64,000 bases of DNA from Microvelia longipes (GCA_018340805.1 JACMZG010000008.1:16289402-16353401), one strand, 5' to 3'. Counted from the first letter of the stretch, positions 39,250-51,694 are shown. Program-made: numbers and translations. Notes: generated from the sequence alone by a model not told the origin.

Positions 39250-40915
39250 TTACTTAATAATATGCAAAATCACAACACCCACTCATTAATTTCTCCTCCT
39301 TCGGAGTTTTCACTTTTTTACCATTATATTTAAATCTACAATACTTTATAAATTTAATACTCTACCTAAGAGGTAGAGTATTATCAAAAACATTTCCCTT
39401 AAGATCTTGAAATATTTTAAGATGGCAGAGTTGGTAAAATGACAATTTGCTGCTCAAAAACAGTTTAGTGATGTATAGTTTTTCTGCTGTAAGTAGGCAA
39501 AAATATGTGTCCAAGTTTTTGCTTTTTACAAACGGACAACCATTGAATACCGAATACTCGACCGTGTTCTGGTATCGAGTATCCATATCATTTTGAGGAC
39601 AGTCATGTCAGATTTCATAAAGAAGGGGGTTCGAAATTGTGACGAGAGTAAGTATAGATCGGATCATTAAACGATTTGGTATTAAAAGTAAAAGAATCAC
39701 TCAAGAAATAATAACTGGTATATTAGTCTTCCGAAACCAGAAGCAGTCTTTATTTTAGGTCGTGACGGTTTTTGACAGCCTTTAGAGATTTTGAAAACAG
39801 CCACTCTACCTCCTTAGTAATCAAAACCGTTTACAATTTTTAAGCATTAAAAAAATTTTGAGCAGCATTTATAACAATTTAAAGAATAAGTTTTATTTAA
39901 CCAAGAATTTACTTCGCGTTCTCAATGGTTTTATTTAAAATTTGCTTAAGCTTAAGTTTATGAACCAAACGTTTCTCTTTTCATAATTTCAGAACCTTAT
40001 CATGAGTTTTTAAGGTTGTTTCATTTAATGTTGATTAGAAGCGATGTCTAAGAAAAACGTTGAAAATATTACAGAAAAATATATCAAATTATTTAAGTAC
40101 AATAGAAACTAATTTAGCACATTTCAAGGTAAATTGTTAACAAATTAGATTAATAAATCAAAACGTTTCTAATAATCCTATAAATCTATTAAAGATTAAT
40201 TTTCTTTAAAAATAGGTTAATAGAAGAAAAAAATGTGGGTGGAGTACGCATTTTATTATCAGTTTAATTCTTTTTTTTAATCCCTAATGTACCAGGTTAT
40301 AGGGTCCATGGGAGAGGGGGTTGTCAATTTGACTCGGTAGGGATGCCTGTAAGGGCATAGAAGAACGCTAGAAGGGGAAGAGAGAGATAGATAGGAGGGA
40401 GATTTAAGACAAGACAGAGAAAGGTAAGTATAAGAGCAAGCCAATACTCCCACAACAACACTAGTTATCGTTTACTAACGGATATCAAACCATCCTGAGC
40501 CCACCCCCAAGAGGAAAATGCACTCACAAATTTTACAGGTTTGAACACCATGTACCATTTTTTGTACAGCATTAATTTGATTGTTTCTTTTAAATTTTTA
40601 AACTGCTATCATTGTATTTAATCGTGTCACTCATAACTTCTAAAAGTATTCATACTTACATATATACAATTTGCTTTTAATTACAAACATCTACCATTTA
40701 CACCATTCAGCCGCTAAGATTTTCACATAAATTATTATAATAAATTTAACCCAATAAAATAACATTTTAAAGTCACAAATTTCTCTCCATCGAAAATTTT
40801 AATCATTACGGTGTGGTTAATCTCCATTTAAGACATTTTAAAAGATTAAACCTATGATATGTTTGTATTAATTTACTGTACCACCACGTTGTATTAATAT
40901 GTATTAATATAATTC
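39250..40915. other. No gene recognised; purine-rich block
   Basis: Mostly AT-rich. 40300-40500 is a GC- and purine-richer block (GGGTCCATGGGAGAGGGGGT, GAAGAGAGAGATAGATAGGA) that contains a textbook splice-donor-like AAAG/GTAAGTATAA with GT at 40424-40425. No acceptor-bounded open frame leads into it. It could be an isolated UTR exon or an unknown repeat. Confidence 0.4.
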
Positions 40916-40919
40916 ATGA

Positions 40920-42480
40920 TTTCCTCTATTGTGGGTTATTATTACAATTTCAGTCAGTACATTTTATGCAACTATACTTGAACATGCTTACTTTCTTAGC
41001 TGGACTAACTCTATTTTTTTAATATGTTCAATTTACCTAACCATTCACATTCAACACGACTTTGATCATTGTTTAGCTTGATCATGCTTATATCATATTA
41101 CTAACTCATATTAATCAAACATGCTCATCTTAAATACCGATGTTATTACTTAGCTATATTAATTGTTTCATTAGATCATATTCATTTCACTTTACTACAG
41201 TAATATTACTTAACTAAACATATTTTACATGACTATGCTCATGCTTGTATCACATAACTAACTTTAGTCATGTTCATGGTTATACCTTGATCATGCTTAT
41301 ATCACAAAACTAACTTTAGTCATGTTCATGGTTGTAACTTGATCATGCTTATATCACATAACTAACTTTAGTAATGTTCATGGTTGTAACTTTATCATGC
41401 TTATATCACATAACTAACTTTAGTCATGTTCATGGTTGTACCTTGATCATGCTTATATCACAAAACTAACTTTAGTCATGTTCATGGTTGTAACTTGATC
41501 ATGCTTATATACATAACTAACTTTAGTAATGTTCATGGTTGTAACTTTTCATGCTTATATCACATAAGCTAACTTTAGTCATGTTCATGGTTATACCTTG
41601 ATCATGCTTATATCACAAAACTAACTTTAGTCATGTTCATGGTTGTACTTGATCATGCTTATATCACAAAACTAACTTTAGTCATGTTCATGGTTGTAAC
41701 CTTATATCATGTAACTTTATCATGTTGTAACTTTACATGCTATATCACATAACTAACTTTAGTCATGTTCATGGTTATACCTTGATCATGCTTATATCAC
41801 AAAACTAACTTTAGTCATGTTCATGGTTGTAACTTGATCATGCTTATATCACATAACTAACTTTAGTAATGTTCATGGTTGTAACTTTATCATGCTTATA
41901 TCACATAACTAACTTTAGTCATGTTCATGGTTGTACCTTGATCATTCTTATATCACATAACTAACTTTAGTCATGTTCATGGTTGTAACTTGATCATGCT
42001 TATATCACATAAGTAACTTTAGTCATGTTCATGGTTGTACCTTGATCATTCTTATATCACATAACTAACTTTAGTCATGTTCATGGTTGTAACTTGATCA
42101 TGTGCTTATTTAACTAGGCACAGTTAACCAACCAAATCATGTTTATTGCTCTACTTAATCAAACTTATTTTATATGACTATCCTCATTTTATTTAACCAC
42201 GCTCATTTCACATAGTAACTCATTACTTAACACTGCTCATTGTTCAACTCGATCATGCTTAATTCACTCGATTATGCTTATTTTACATACCCATGCTAGT
42301 TTTACTAAGCAATGCATGTTACTTTACAGTGCTTATGTATAACTTGTGAATGATCATTTCTCTCGCATTCATTTCATTTGACCATGCTCATTTCACTTGA
42401 CCATGCTAATTTTATTTAAAAATGTTAACTTTAATTAACCATTAATTTTGCTAGTATCATTGATCATCCAACTTACCATC
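40920..42480. repeat. Minisatellite, ~52-bp unit, with decaying edges
   Basis: The core (about 41230-42110) holds some 16 copies of a ~52-bp unit, AACTTTAGTCATGTTCATGG, then TTGTAACTTGATCATGCTTA and TATCACATAACT. Variants (TATACC, GTAACTTGATC, GTAACTTTATC) recur in blocks of three or more, suggesting higher-order amplification. Outside the core, 40920-41230 and 42110-42480 keep only fragments such as CATGCTCATTTCACTTGACC, so old degenerate copies flank a homogenised centre. Confidence 0.92.
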
Positions 42481-42484
42481 TACC

Positions 42485-43000
42485 ATCATTAATTGTAGAG
42501 CACAGCGTCACATAAGTGCCAAGGTATTATTAGGTGGCGTATGGGTGATACACTTATACGCAGGGAGTTATTAGGTACGCTACGTATACCTAAGTCTACA
42601 GTGAACACAACCAAATTGTAATAACCATCTTATGCGTCTCATTAACTTTATATTGCTCTATATTTACAATTAAATCAAAGTATAAATTCACTTGATATTG
42701 TATCACAAATGCAACAAGTCAACTGTTAGGTTAAGCTGGAACCATCATATGCTGCAGAACAAGCAAGACCGTCAGCAAACAAGCACGCTAGCCTAAACTA
42801 AGTAGCTGTTTATCAAAGTTGTTGTATTCACATTTGCACGTTTAACCGGCAAATATGTTAAAATTTTTACATGTAACACCAAAATCAGCCCAATTAAGCA
42901 TGTCAATGCTAAACATAACACTGTGTTAGGCTAATTTGTAACGTAAGTAGCATAAACTTTAAATATTAACCTATCACAGCGTTATGTTTTGTTTACTCAC
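42485..43000. other. No feature recognised
   Basis: AT-rich, non-repetitive spacer between two minisatellites. Confidence 0.5.
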
Positions 43001-43004
43001 AAAA

Positions 43005-43230
43005 TTCCATTTGCGCGTCCTCCATATGCTTAGGAGGTGGTATGGTGCTTAGTGGTGATATCATTTCATTTGCACGTCCTCTATGTGCTTAGGAAGAAGT
43101 ATGGGGCTTTGTGGTTATATTAATCCACTTGCACGTTCTCCATATGTTTAGGAGGTAATATTGTGCTTAGCGGTGATATCATTCATTTTTGCGCATCGTC
43201 CAAATGCTTAGGTGGTGGTACTTCATGCAA
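43005..43230. repeat. Minisatellite, ~60-bp unit
   Basis: Three full copies and one partial of a unit around CATTTGCACGTCCTCCATAT, GCTTAGGAGGTGGTATGGTG and CTTAGTGGTGATATCATT. Confidence 0.88.
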
Positions 43231-43317
43231 TTATATTTAATCAAAATCATTTGCTAACTTAAACCTATAATTTCTTTTTAAACATATCATTTCTTAACCC
43301 ATGTAAACATTTTGCAG

Positions 43318-43557
43318 AATAGTGACATTATAACGAACTTAGATCGTAATAGTGACATTATAACGAACTTAGATCGGAATAGTGACATTATAACAAACTT
43401 AGATCGGAATAGTGACATTATAACAAACTTAAATCGGAATAGAGAAATTGTAACAAACTTAAATCGGAATAGTGACATTATAACAAACTTAGATCGGAAT
43501 AGTGACGTTATAACAAACTTAAATTGGAATAGTGAAATTATAACAAACTTAGATCTA
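43318..43557. repeat. Minisatellite, 30-bp unit, eight copies
   Basis: Eight 30-bp units, AATAGTGACATTATAACAAA followed by CTTAGATCGG, with only point differences. The plus strand stays open as NSDIITNLDR repeats and the minus strand as FVIMSLFRSK repeats. An acceptor-like CATTTTGCAG lies just before the first unit. No ATG, donor or neighbouring exon supports coding use. Confidence 0.93.
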
Positions 43558-43559
43558 AC

Positions 43560-45620
43560 TAAACTTATCGTTCGTTTGTTAGAATCTGTTCTAGTTGTAT
43601 ACTCTATATGATTAGAATCCAAATTAACCAAAAAATTAATTCATTACAAAACAAAAAGTATAAACGAAAGACTTTCGTAATAATTACCAAGATAAAATAC
43701 TTTAAAACAACCAATGAGTAAGACTAACAAACAAAGACTTGTAAAAGATGAAAAATAAATAAATCCACTGACATCAAAATAACCAAAATTTTGACACAAT
43801 AAGAGTAGCTAAGTAAACAAATTTTAAGAATATACAAAACCAAACCAAATGTATTCAGGTTTTAGTCACCCTTAAATGGTAAAATAGAGTAAGGTTATAC
43901 TAAACATATATTTTACTAAGCAACACTGCTATTTCCTAATTTGACCGAGTAGCGCTGCGAATGGAGCTTCTTTGCATGTTAAAACATTATGTATTGTTCA
44001 TCAAGATTCTATACAAAAGTTCCTATTTAAGAATCAAGTCATTTTAACTTAATATGTAGTAACTTAAACTTAGTAGTTTTCTAATTTAAATAAAATAAAG
44101 TTGTCCTGGTTTTGTAGAATAGATTTTATAGATAACAAGTAAAAAAGATTTTAATAAAAGGTTTTGCAAAAGTTTTATATGTTTGACTTTAATAAGTTTT
44201 ATAGCGTTGGCAAAACAAGATTAGAATTAAAATAATTCTAGTTAAAGCTACAGAATAGTAAAAGAAGTTTATGAATATTAACATTCTTGAAGTTAATTGC
44301 ACTCTTCGGATCAATAAATTTACCAGACTTAAATAAAAGAACCTATTGTTAATGTAGCAATTTATTTAGGCTAAATATTAACTAATTTTTTTATATTTTA
44401 TTCCTTATAAGTTTGTGATGAATTACTAATAAATGTGCGCCACAAACCGGAAAGCAGCCGTTGAATTTATCCCTTATGGCTTTTAGTTAAATTCTCAAAA
44501 GAATTTTTGCTAAAAGTGATCATAGGCTTCAGGTTATTTTAAAGAGTCCCTGTGATTGAATAGTACGATGATACGAAATTTATTCGATTGATTCTGAAAT
44601 AATCTTGCCGGGATTGAATGATCAACGTATGAATCAAACAGTCTCAACTGGTAATTTTGAAGGCACTTTATGTTAGGTAACATGTTATGTTGTGGCTTTA
44701 TGTTAGGTAACAGGTGGTTATGGAATTAAAAAAACTTGTACGAAACTTTATAACAAGAACGAAAATGATTGACTATTACTACAAAATCCAAAAGAATAGT
44801 AAATCCATGTGCTCTGCTACTTGCCATTGTCGACAAGCAACTAATCAATAAATAGACAATATCAACAAACGTTGAAAAAACTTGTTGCTGTCAGTTTAAA
44901 TATAAAAAAATTTAGCAGAGAAGAGAAGTTTAGAATCATGATTATAATTATAATAATTATAACATTAGTTTTTGTTCGTCTCACTGGTATAACTCCAAAG
45001 ACTATATAAAATAAATAAATTGGTACTTAGGCTTAGTTTTGACATGTATTTTTGATTTTGGGCAGGTATGAGATTAGAGTGTATTTTCAATTAAATAATT
45101 ACTAATGGTTAAAAGGTATAAGTAAAAACTAATTATTCCGATTCTTCCGCGTTTATAGAGACTAATAATTGTGCTCTAGATACCTCGGAGTCTACATCTT
45201 GAAACTGTCATTTTATTGAACATTATCTCTTCGAGGCTACCATGCTTAACAATGAATGTCATAAGATAGCGTCCTAGTATTTTAAATATTACAATCTGAA
45301 GTTGGACAAGACAAACTAAGATGTTGCCATGTTGCATTCCAAGGAATTCAATATGACACCTTCTAGGCACATTGCGTTTGGAGAACTGTTATATCATTGG
45401 ACATGCTAAAAAGTTACTATTCCCAAAAATGTAAGGTGAAATCCTACTAGCATATCAGGAAACTGTTTCATCGTTGTAGCAACTAAGACGCTTTTTACAG
45501 TGTTATCGGTAACTGTCCACATTCAATAACGCCTACAAGGAGGTCTCAAATTTTATTACACAGTGTCTGGAGCACACTTGTTACAGTTTAAACAAACCCA
45601 ATCTAATTATGTTATGTGCG
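43560..45620. other. No gene recognised upstream of the cuticular gene
   Basis: The short first exon of the cuticular gene is expected in or beyond this AT-rich stretch. The best promoter-like spot is TATAAA at 44901-44906 with ATG at 44938-44940. That ATG runs into an Ile-rich frame without a proper donor, so it is not accepted. A minus-strand frame at 45176-45370 has no motif. Confidence 0.45.
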
Positions 45621-45624
45621 ACAG

Positions 45625-47585
45625 GCGGTGTTATTAGTTGGAGTAGTAGCTCTTACAGAGGCAGGATATTCCCACCTAGGACTCGGAGCTTACCCAGATT
45701 ACCACCACGGATTCGCCGCAGCACCTGTAGCACACTACACACCACACTACTCCCACATCCCTAAACACGATATTGACTACTATGTAAGTATTACCAACCA
45801 TTCCATTTAAATTTTAGTTTAGGTTTCAGAGCAAGATAAAGCACCCTTGATCTATTCCTCTTGCTTTTTTGTATTAAAATTTAGTAAGAATTAAAAAAAC
45901 AATTTGATTTAAAGCATTGAATCTATAGAATTGAATTTCACGAGGAAGAATTTTCATTATCACCTAATTCATATAAATTGCTATTACATCAGTTCAAAAT
46001 TAAATTGATGAAATTATTCCGGAAAAGAAATTAATTTCTTGTCGCTCTGACCACAATTTAATTCTATAATTAAAAACATTAAATTATTTCCCATATGCGT
46101 TTTAGCAAATCTTTCATGACAAAGATCTCATTTCTTCAAAATTTAGCAAAATGTCATATTGTTGAAGAAGGCATAAGGAAATAAGATAGGTAAGATAGAC
46201 TTTAGTATCTTAACAAAACAAGACTAACAAAGACACCTTTTTGTTTCGTCGTTGACACAGCGCTAAGCGCCCAAAAAACATAACTTGTCAGTTTCAGTGA
46301 AAGTAGTGAAATGAATAATCGTACCCTGTATTTATTTTCAAGTACCTATTATATATAATTCTAGGTTCATTTTCTTGTATATGTACAAAAACACATAAAG
46401 GTGGACGCACCAGTCTATATAATTATTTAAGCTATTGTTTATCCTAACAAATCTTGATTCGAGTTTTTATCAGATTTTTAATGAGGAACAAGTAGTTAAT
46501 TATTTAATTATCAGAACAGTTTTCCTGATTTATAAAATACTATGTATAAATACATTACACTCCATTTTGCTTGTAAAGAATAATTTTCATGTACTACAAA
46601 AATCCGAATTTTTTACAGTACCTAGACCGTAAAAATAAAAGGAATTAATTAAATAAAATTTAATTCAAAACTGGAATTGTATTTATAAATACAGCAAGAG
46701 TGTTTGATTAATTAAAAATGTGTACACAGAGCTTGACACAGAGTGCATCAACATATATTGGCCACAACAACATTCTTATACAATACATTCTATAGTCAAA
46801 TTTTACTACCCATAATAATCGTTATACACAATAACGTTTCAATTTTATTCAAATAATTTATAAATATTTATAAATTCGATTCAGTTACCTAAATGAATAT
46901 GGTTTCCAACCAAGTATTAGCAACTGAAACCCTTCTTATTTTACAGTGAAGTATTAGTAAATTACATAGAAAAGACCAAATCATGCTAGAATTACGTCAC
47001 TTTACGTCAAAGAACAATGATCAGTTGACAAATTATAAAAAAATCTCATTAGCTTATTTTCCTTTAGAAATTCGCTCAAATGAAAAAACCTAGAAAAGCT
47101 AAAAAGTCCCTCTATGATTTCCAACGATCTGTCAAGTGCACCACAAAAATTGCAGAAAAATAGGATTACTCTCTAGGCTTTTCTGGATAAACCTCTAATG
47201 CCAGAAACAATCAATAAAAGACTTAACTAATTAACTAAGAGTTACAAGAACTGATTAGCTGAAAATCATACTGCTTTGAAAACCTTATATACTTAATATT
47301 CTATTACTTTAAAACATCGTATAACTGTTTTAGGATCATCCCAAATACGCCTACAACTACGGAGTAAAAGATTTCCACACTGGTGATGTTAAGAACCAAT
47401 GGGAAGAACGTGATGGTGATGTAGTCAAAGGAGAATACAGCGTAGTTGAACCTGATGGTACCATCAGAACTGTAACCTATACAGCTGATGATCACAATGG
47501 ATTTAATGCTGTCGTACACAAGACAGGACATGCCCATCATCCCCAGCCCCTCCCTCACCACGGACATCTTCTTCACCACTATTAA
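45625..47585 (+). CDS. RR-2 cuticular protein (chitin_bind_4), first exon missing
   Basis: Two coding exons are clear: 45625-45783 and 47334-47585, joined in phase 0 across a 1,550-bp GT-AG intron (TATGTAAGT donor, TTTTAG acceptor). The first begins after a CGACAG acceptor with [14 protein letters not shown], the tail of a signal peptide, then a Gly/Ala/His/Tyr-rich stretch ([20 protein letters not shown]). The second encodes 83 residues. It starts [20 protein letters not shown] and continues [20 protein letters not shown] and [20 protein letters not shown], followed by a His-rich tail and a stop at 47583-47585. This is the extended Rebers-Riddiford RR-2 consensus, which binds chitin in hard cuticle. 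The 136 residues lack only the usual 4-6-residue first exon with the ATG, which was not found. The protein should be secreted by epidermal cells, with stage-specific expression typical of the family. It appears intact. Confidence 0.95.
45784..47333 (+). other. Intron of the cuticular protein gene
   Basis: GT at 45784-45785 and AG at 47332-47333, phase 0. The acceptor TTTTAG follows ATAACTG. The intron is AT-rich with no recognised mobile element; a 65-codon frame at 46435-46632 has no motif. A family C-like patch (TTTTCCTTTAGAAATTCGCT) is at ~47057. Confidence 0.85.
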
Positions 47586-48574
47586 ATACTTAGATTTATA
47601 AGGTAAGACACAGTCATACTTTATTACTTTATATTTCATAAACGAAGCCCGCGAACGTTGTCATAAATTGTACAGTCTTTTCATGGGGAATTATTCAAAA
47701 TAAGTAGATCAACTTCGCTTTTCCATTTCCCTTGTGTTTATCTAATCCTTTAAATTTCACTGTTCTACCAAAGCTAAAACAACATGAAACATATTAATTC
47801 CTACATTATTTTTGTTTCTAAAAGACTTAACTCGTTTTTTCGACTTTACTATCAATCTTATAGTATTAAATTTTTACCAATGTAAGCCAGACTTTTAAGT
47901 AAAAAATTAGGCTAAGCAATCTAATGAAACATATTATTGCCACAAGGCACTCTAAGTAAAACTGTAACAATCAGTATTTTCGGGTCAAGTAAGACTAAAC
48001 CAATGCTGTAACTAAACTAAAAGTAACTAAACCATTGCTGGTTCTTTTTTGAAATTACACAAAAATACGAAAGCCCTTATTGGTGCCATTTGCTGATGAA
48101 AATTCTCAAATAAAACAAAAAGCGACATGATTTTATTGGATTAAACATCTAATCTAATTGGTAACATTAAACATCTAATTCGCACTGTATAAGAATACGA
48201 CGACAAATAAACAGAAGTGAATATAAAAATTAAGTAGTAATCGATTAAGAGCACAATGTCAAAGATCCATGACGTTAATTATCAACTTATTAGTAATGGT
48301 ATTGTAGGTACTGTAATACCAACATTTACGCGTCAACAACCATCAGATTCATCTAAAACACATTTCGGGATGTAAAATGATTATTGCCAAAACCGCAGCC
48401 GTAAAGGTTGAGTGACTCATTAACTTCAGAAACCCTTTGAAATAACGTTTTTAAAAAAAGTCAAAATAATATATCTATATTTATATAATATAATATTTTT
48501 AGTAAATAACCATATAAACAGTTGAATAAATAATACTGCTTAGACATTTTTTCTTCTTACATTACAATTTGTCA

Positions 48575-49415
48575 ACTAACATTCTAGGTACGAGCTACCT
48601 CAAAATTTTCCCTAACCCTATCAGATTCTTTACGCTCAACGTCGCTTCTTCGGACACGCTTTGTTCGATCTCAGAATAAGAACATGACTCTTTGTAAAGA
48701 ATAAGAACATTTATATTGCAGTATATTTTTGGTCTCACTTTACTCGTCTTTAGACACTATAAAATCCGTTGTATAATAAGCTCAGCGCACTAACTATACT
48801 CAATGCTATATAACTAGAGATCCGACAGAAACGGTAGACATGCCATCTGAGTCAAAACGTAACATTGTATACTTATAGGAAGCGATACACTCGCACAAAA
48901 TTTTAACTTAATTGTTCTAAAACTTACAAAAAACTCATGGCACTTCTATGGTTTAAGTGACTCCTTAGTCATTTGTGTTTATTTGCCTTTGTTATTTATT
49001 AATTTTTTTCAACCATTATGTTGTTATTCAAAAATATTAAAACAAAGGGCTAGGCTAATCTTTGTTTAGTAGTCATAAAATCACAATTTACTAACTGACA
49101 TAAATAATAAATGACCAAGGTAAAGAAACAAGAGTGACATTTAAACGAAAGTGACTCAGGAGTAACATAGGTCACCTAAATTAAAGAAGTGCCAACATAC
49201 ATAAGCACCGTTTTTAGATAGAAAATCGCCAAAATTTTAATACATGTTATTCGATATAAATACAACTTAAGGTAGTAATGAGATGAAACTGGCCTCATCT
49301 ACAATATGAACTTTTTTTTGCCTTAAACAGTATTTATCCATGCATCGGATTTTTAGAGTAAAATCATAACTTTCCCTTATACCTATATGGTAGGAGGTAG
49401 GGAAAAGTAACTAAA
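48575..49415 (+). repeat. Family A dispersed repeat, strongly diverged
   Basis: Traces of the family A order are visible: GTACGAGCTACCTC, CTTCTTCGGACACGCTTTGT, CTCAGCGCACTAACTATACTCAATGCT-like sequence and, at the end, ACTTTCCCTTATACC, GGTAGG and GGGAAAAGTAA. The middle is not alignable by eye. It is the oldest-looking copy. Confidence 0.55.
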
Positions 49416-49797
49416 TATAATATAAAAAATTGCGTCCTACCTCGAAATCAAAATTTTCTTTTAAAAACTGCAGTACAGTATTTAACATATTTTAATTTTA
49501 TGGTTATGCTTATGAAGTTTAAGGTCTAACCTGAAATTTAGTTATACAAGAGGAGAACATTTAAAATCACAGGTTCATTAAATCCATGCAGGAATCTGGA
49601 ACTGTTCCTAAACTCAGTGCTATCAAATAATATATGAAATGATATTGCAAATTTACCTCACACCATCGTATAATAACTTTAACAGACTCTTCTAATTAAG
49701 AGCTTTTTAAAAAGATTTTGTCATTCCCTTCACCTGCACGGATTTTTTCTGATTGCACTCCAAACCACCTCAAGTCATCTTCGACTACAGATTAATA

Positions 49798-49996
49798 AAA
49801 ACAAAAAATAAAATGCCCGTTATAGGGCCTTTCGGCCCATCAGGGTATTCACCCTGCGGGAACCACCTCAGGTGGGTTGCATCTACTACACTCTAAGAAT
49901 TATTTAAAGTTGGCAAAATCTCTTTAATACAAATACTATAAAATCTTAGAGCATAGCCCGGGCTGCGAACCCCGGACCTCCGGTGCCGAAATCGAA
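49798..49996 (-). mobile_element. SINE, 5'-truncated, with 16-bp target duplication
   Basis: Flanked by a perfect 16-bp duplication CGACTACAGATTAATA (49782-49797 and 49997-50012). On the minus strand it starts part-way through a tRNA-like head, with the B box GGGGTTCGCAGCCC but no A box. It ends CCTGATGGGCCGAAAGGCCC, ATAACGGGC and an A/T-rich tail. The tail region matches the SINE at 27 kb, so both belong to one family. Loss of the 5' end is the usual outcome of incomplete reverse transcription. Confidence 0.88.
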
Positions 49997-50589
49997 CGAC
50001 TACAGATTAATACTTTCTACATATTATTTTCAAAGAAATTTAAGAGAATTAAATTCATAACATTGAGCTTTTGAATTTTATTAATTTTCTAAATTTTTTA
50101 GGTGGACTTCATTCGCTGAGCTTATTGCCGCAAGGAATCCACCGAAGAAAACGAGTACAAAGGATGGTTGAATTAACCCGTCAAAGGGATTACTTTCAAA
50201 CTCGCTATCAAGATATCGTACTTACATCCCATCCCTATACTTAAGAAACTTAAGATTACCATGTCAAACTGTGATGCAAACTTAATATTTAACATTTTAT
50301 AATTATTTGTTTTTTAATAACATAAAAATAATGTGTAAAATAAAATAAATCATTTGTACAGCATTGTTTAATAATTTTGACATCCGTAGTATCATAAACC
50401 CTACTTGTTCATAAACAAGCAATTATCCCGTTGCGAACCAGATTTGAGACAAAGTCAAGGTTTAAAAACATAAAACATAGTTTTTTTACGCTTAAATCCG
50501 AAGGGTCATTTTCGTGTTTTCCCCTCACTCAACTAATTAACCCCTGAGTTTGTACACATCTCCATAATCATCTAAGAAGCACCTTCTCC

Positions 50590-50842
50590 GTACATGGTGG
50601 CACATATGACCAGTTCACAGTGTGTCTAGTTCATCTAGCCCAACCAGACTCTATCCAAACCCACTGCTCTGGCTAGTGCCCGTGACTAGTTCTCAGTGTG
50701 CCTAGTTCATCTAGACCAGCTAGAATTCAAGACCTCCCGAGTGTACGGTACAAGAGATAACCTCATATTGAGGTCCTCCCCCGGCTGGATTTGAAACCAC
50801 GACCTCCAGGTCAAAAGGCACCACTGAGCTACCGGACTCGGT
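50590..50842 (-). mobile_element. tRNA-derived SINE, second type
   Basis: The minus strand begins GAGTCCGGTAGCTCAGTGGT (A box TAGCTCAGTGGT) and continues to GTGGTTTCAAATCCAGCCGG (B box GGTTTCAAATCC) about 35 bases later, as in a tRNA. Downstream there are two direct copies of a ~30-bp block (CTAGATGAACTAGGCACACT and CTAGATGAACTAGACACACT). Its body differs from the other two SINEs here. The 3' end is approximate and no target duplication was found. Confidence 0.75.
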
Positions 50843-50949
50843 TTATAAACCATAGTTACTTGAATGAAAGCTACTATGTCAAAAAGTTACTCACAATATA
50901 TTTAGAGTAGAAGGAATAAACCTAGAACTAAAACAGGATGAAGAAATCA

Positions 50950-51692
50950 GATAGGGGGTACCTCGGAACTTTCCTCATCACATCGGATATGCTACGTTCA
51001 TCCTCCCTGCTTTGGACTCGCTTCGCTCGTCCTCAGATAGTAAATGCATACGTTTCATTCTTAGCGGTGACCCATACAGCACTGACCACGCTCAATGCTA
51101 CTTAATTTTTATGATCCAACAAAAATCGTAGATATACTTGTCGCATTGAAACAAAACTTTGTGTATTTATTTATTAAGTAAAGGTATAAACTTGTACTAA
51201 ATTTCTACTCAATTAAATCATTTTCGGATTTTTTACAATTTTTTAAAAAAGATACATAAGTCATTCCATAAAAATTGAACTAATGCTGATAATGAAACTT
51301 GGCACATATGTTCTATACATGTACATATTTATTATACATGGCTACCTGCATGCCAAATTTCAATTTGATCACATAATTTTTCCACTTTTATGATTTTTCA
51401 AAATTTTCGATGAGTCATTATTGCGAGTTAATGACGCCATAAAAAAATATTTTCCGAATAGCACAACAACAGCGATAGATTGATTTTTCTACTAAGTTTC
51501 AATTCTCTAGCATAAATACACTAGGAGCTACGATGATAACACACACACACACATACAGACGGACAACTTTAAGAAAACCACTCAGAAGGCCTTTAAAACA
51601 CCTGAAACGGATAATTCCGGTTTCATTCAGGTTTCGGATTTTTTTCCAAACAATGCTTTACCTTACCTGCTGTATAAATTAAAAAGTAATAA
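50950..51692 (+). repeat. Family A dispersed repeat, best full-length copy
   Basis: Runs through the usual family A order: GGGGGTACCTCGGAACTTTC, TTGGACTCGCTTCGCTCGTC, CACCCATACAGCACTGACCA, TTGTCGCATTGAAACAAAAC, GAACTAATGCTGATAATGAA, TTGCGAGTTAATGACGCCAT, ACACACACACACATACAGAC, AAACCACTCAGAAGGCC and ACCTGAAACGGATAATTCCG. The terminal hairpin is eroded. No frame of meaningful length is present. Confidence 0.85.
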
Positions 51693-51694
51693 TA

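Larger units (their letters stand above)
47586..50365 (+). other. Probable spliced 3' UTR of the cuticular gene
   Basis: Seventeen bases after the stop there is a strong donor, AAG/GTAAGA (GT at 47603-47604). A matching acceptor, TTTCTAAATTTTTTAG, ends at 50101. The exon after it would start GTGGACTTCATTCGCTGAGC and reach overlapping AATAAA signals at 50339-50344 and 50344-50349. If right, the 3' UTR contains a ~2.5-kb intron that holds a diverged family A copy and a SINE. The alternative is an unspliced UTR ending nearby, but no AATAAA was noted close after the stop. Confidence 0.45.

Noticed and set aside
40421..40432. Strong splice-donor-like AAAGGTAAGTAT in a purine-rich block
   Set aside because: No acceptor-bounded open frame or start codon leads into it, so no exon can be supported.
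44901..44940. TATAAA with downstream ATG as first exon of the cuticular gene
   Set aside because: The ATG opens an Ile-rich frame with no proper GT donor in phase 0, and spacing to an initiator is poor.
45616..45624. GTG at 45616 as the start codon of the cuticular protein
   Set aside because: The sequence CGACAG just before GCG is a splice acceptor, and the family always has a separate short first exon with ATG.
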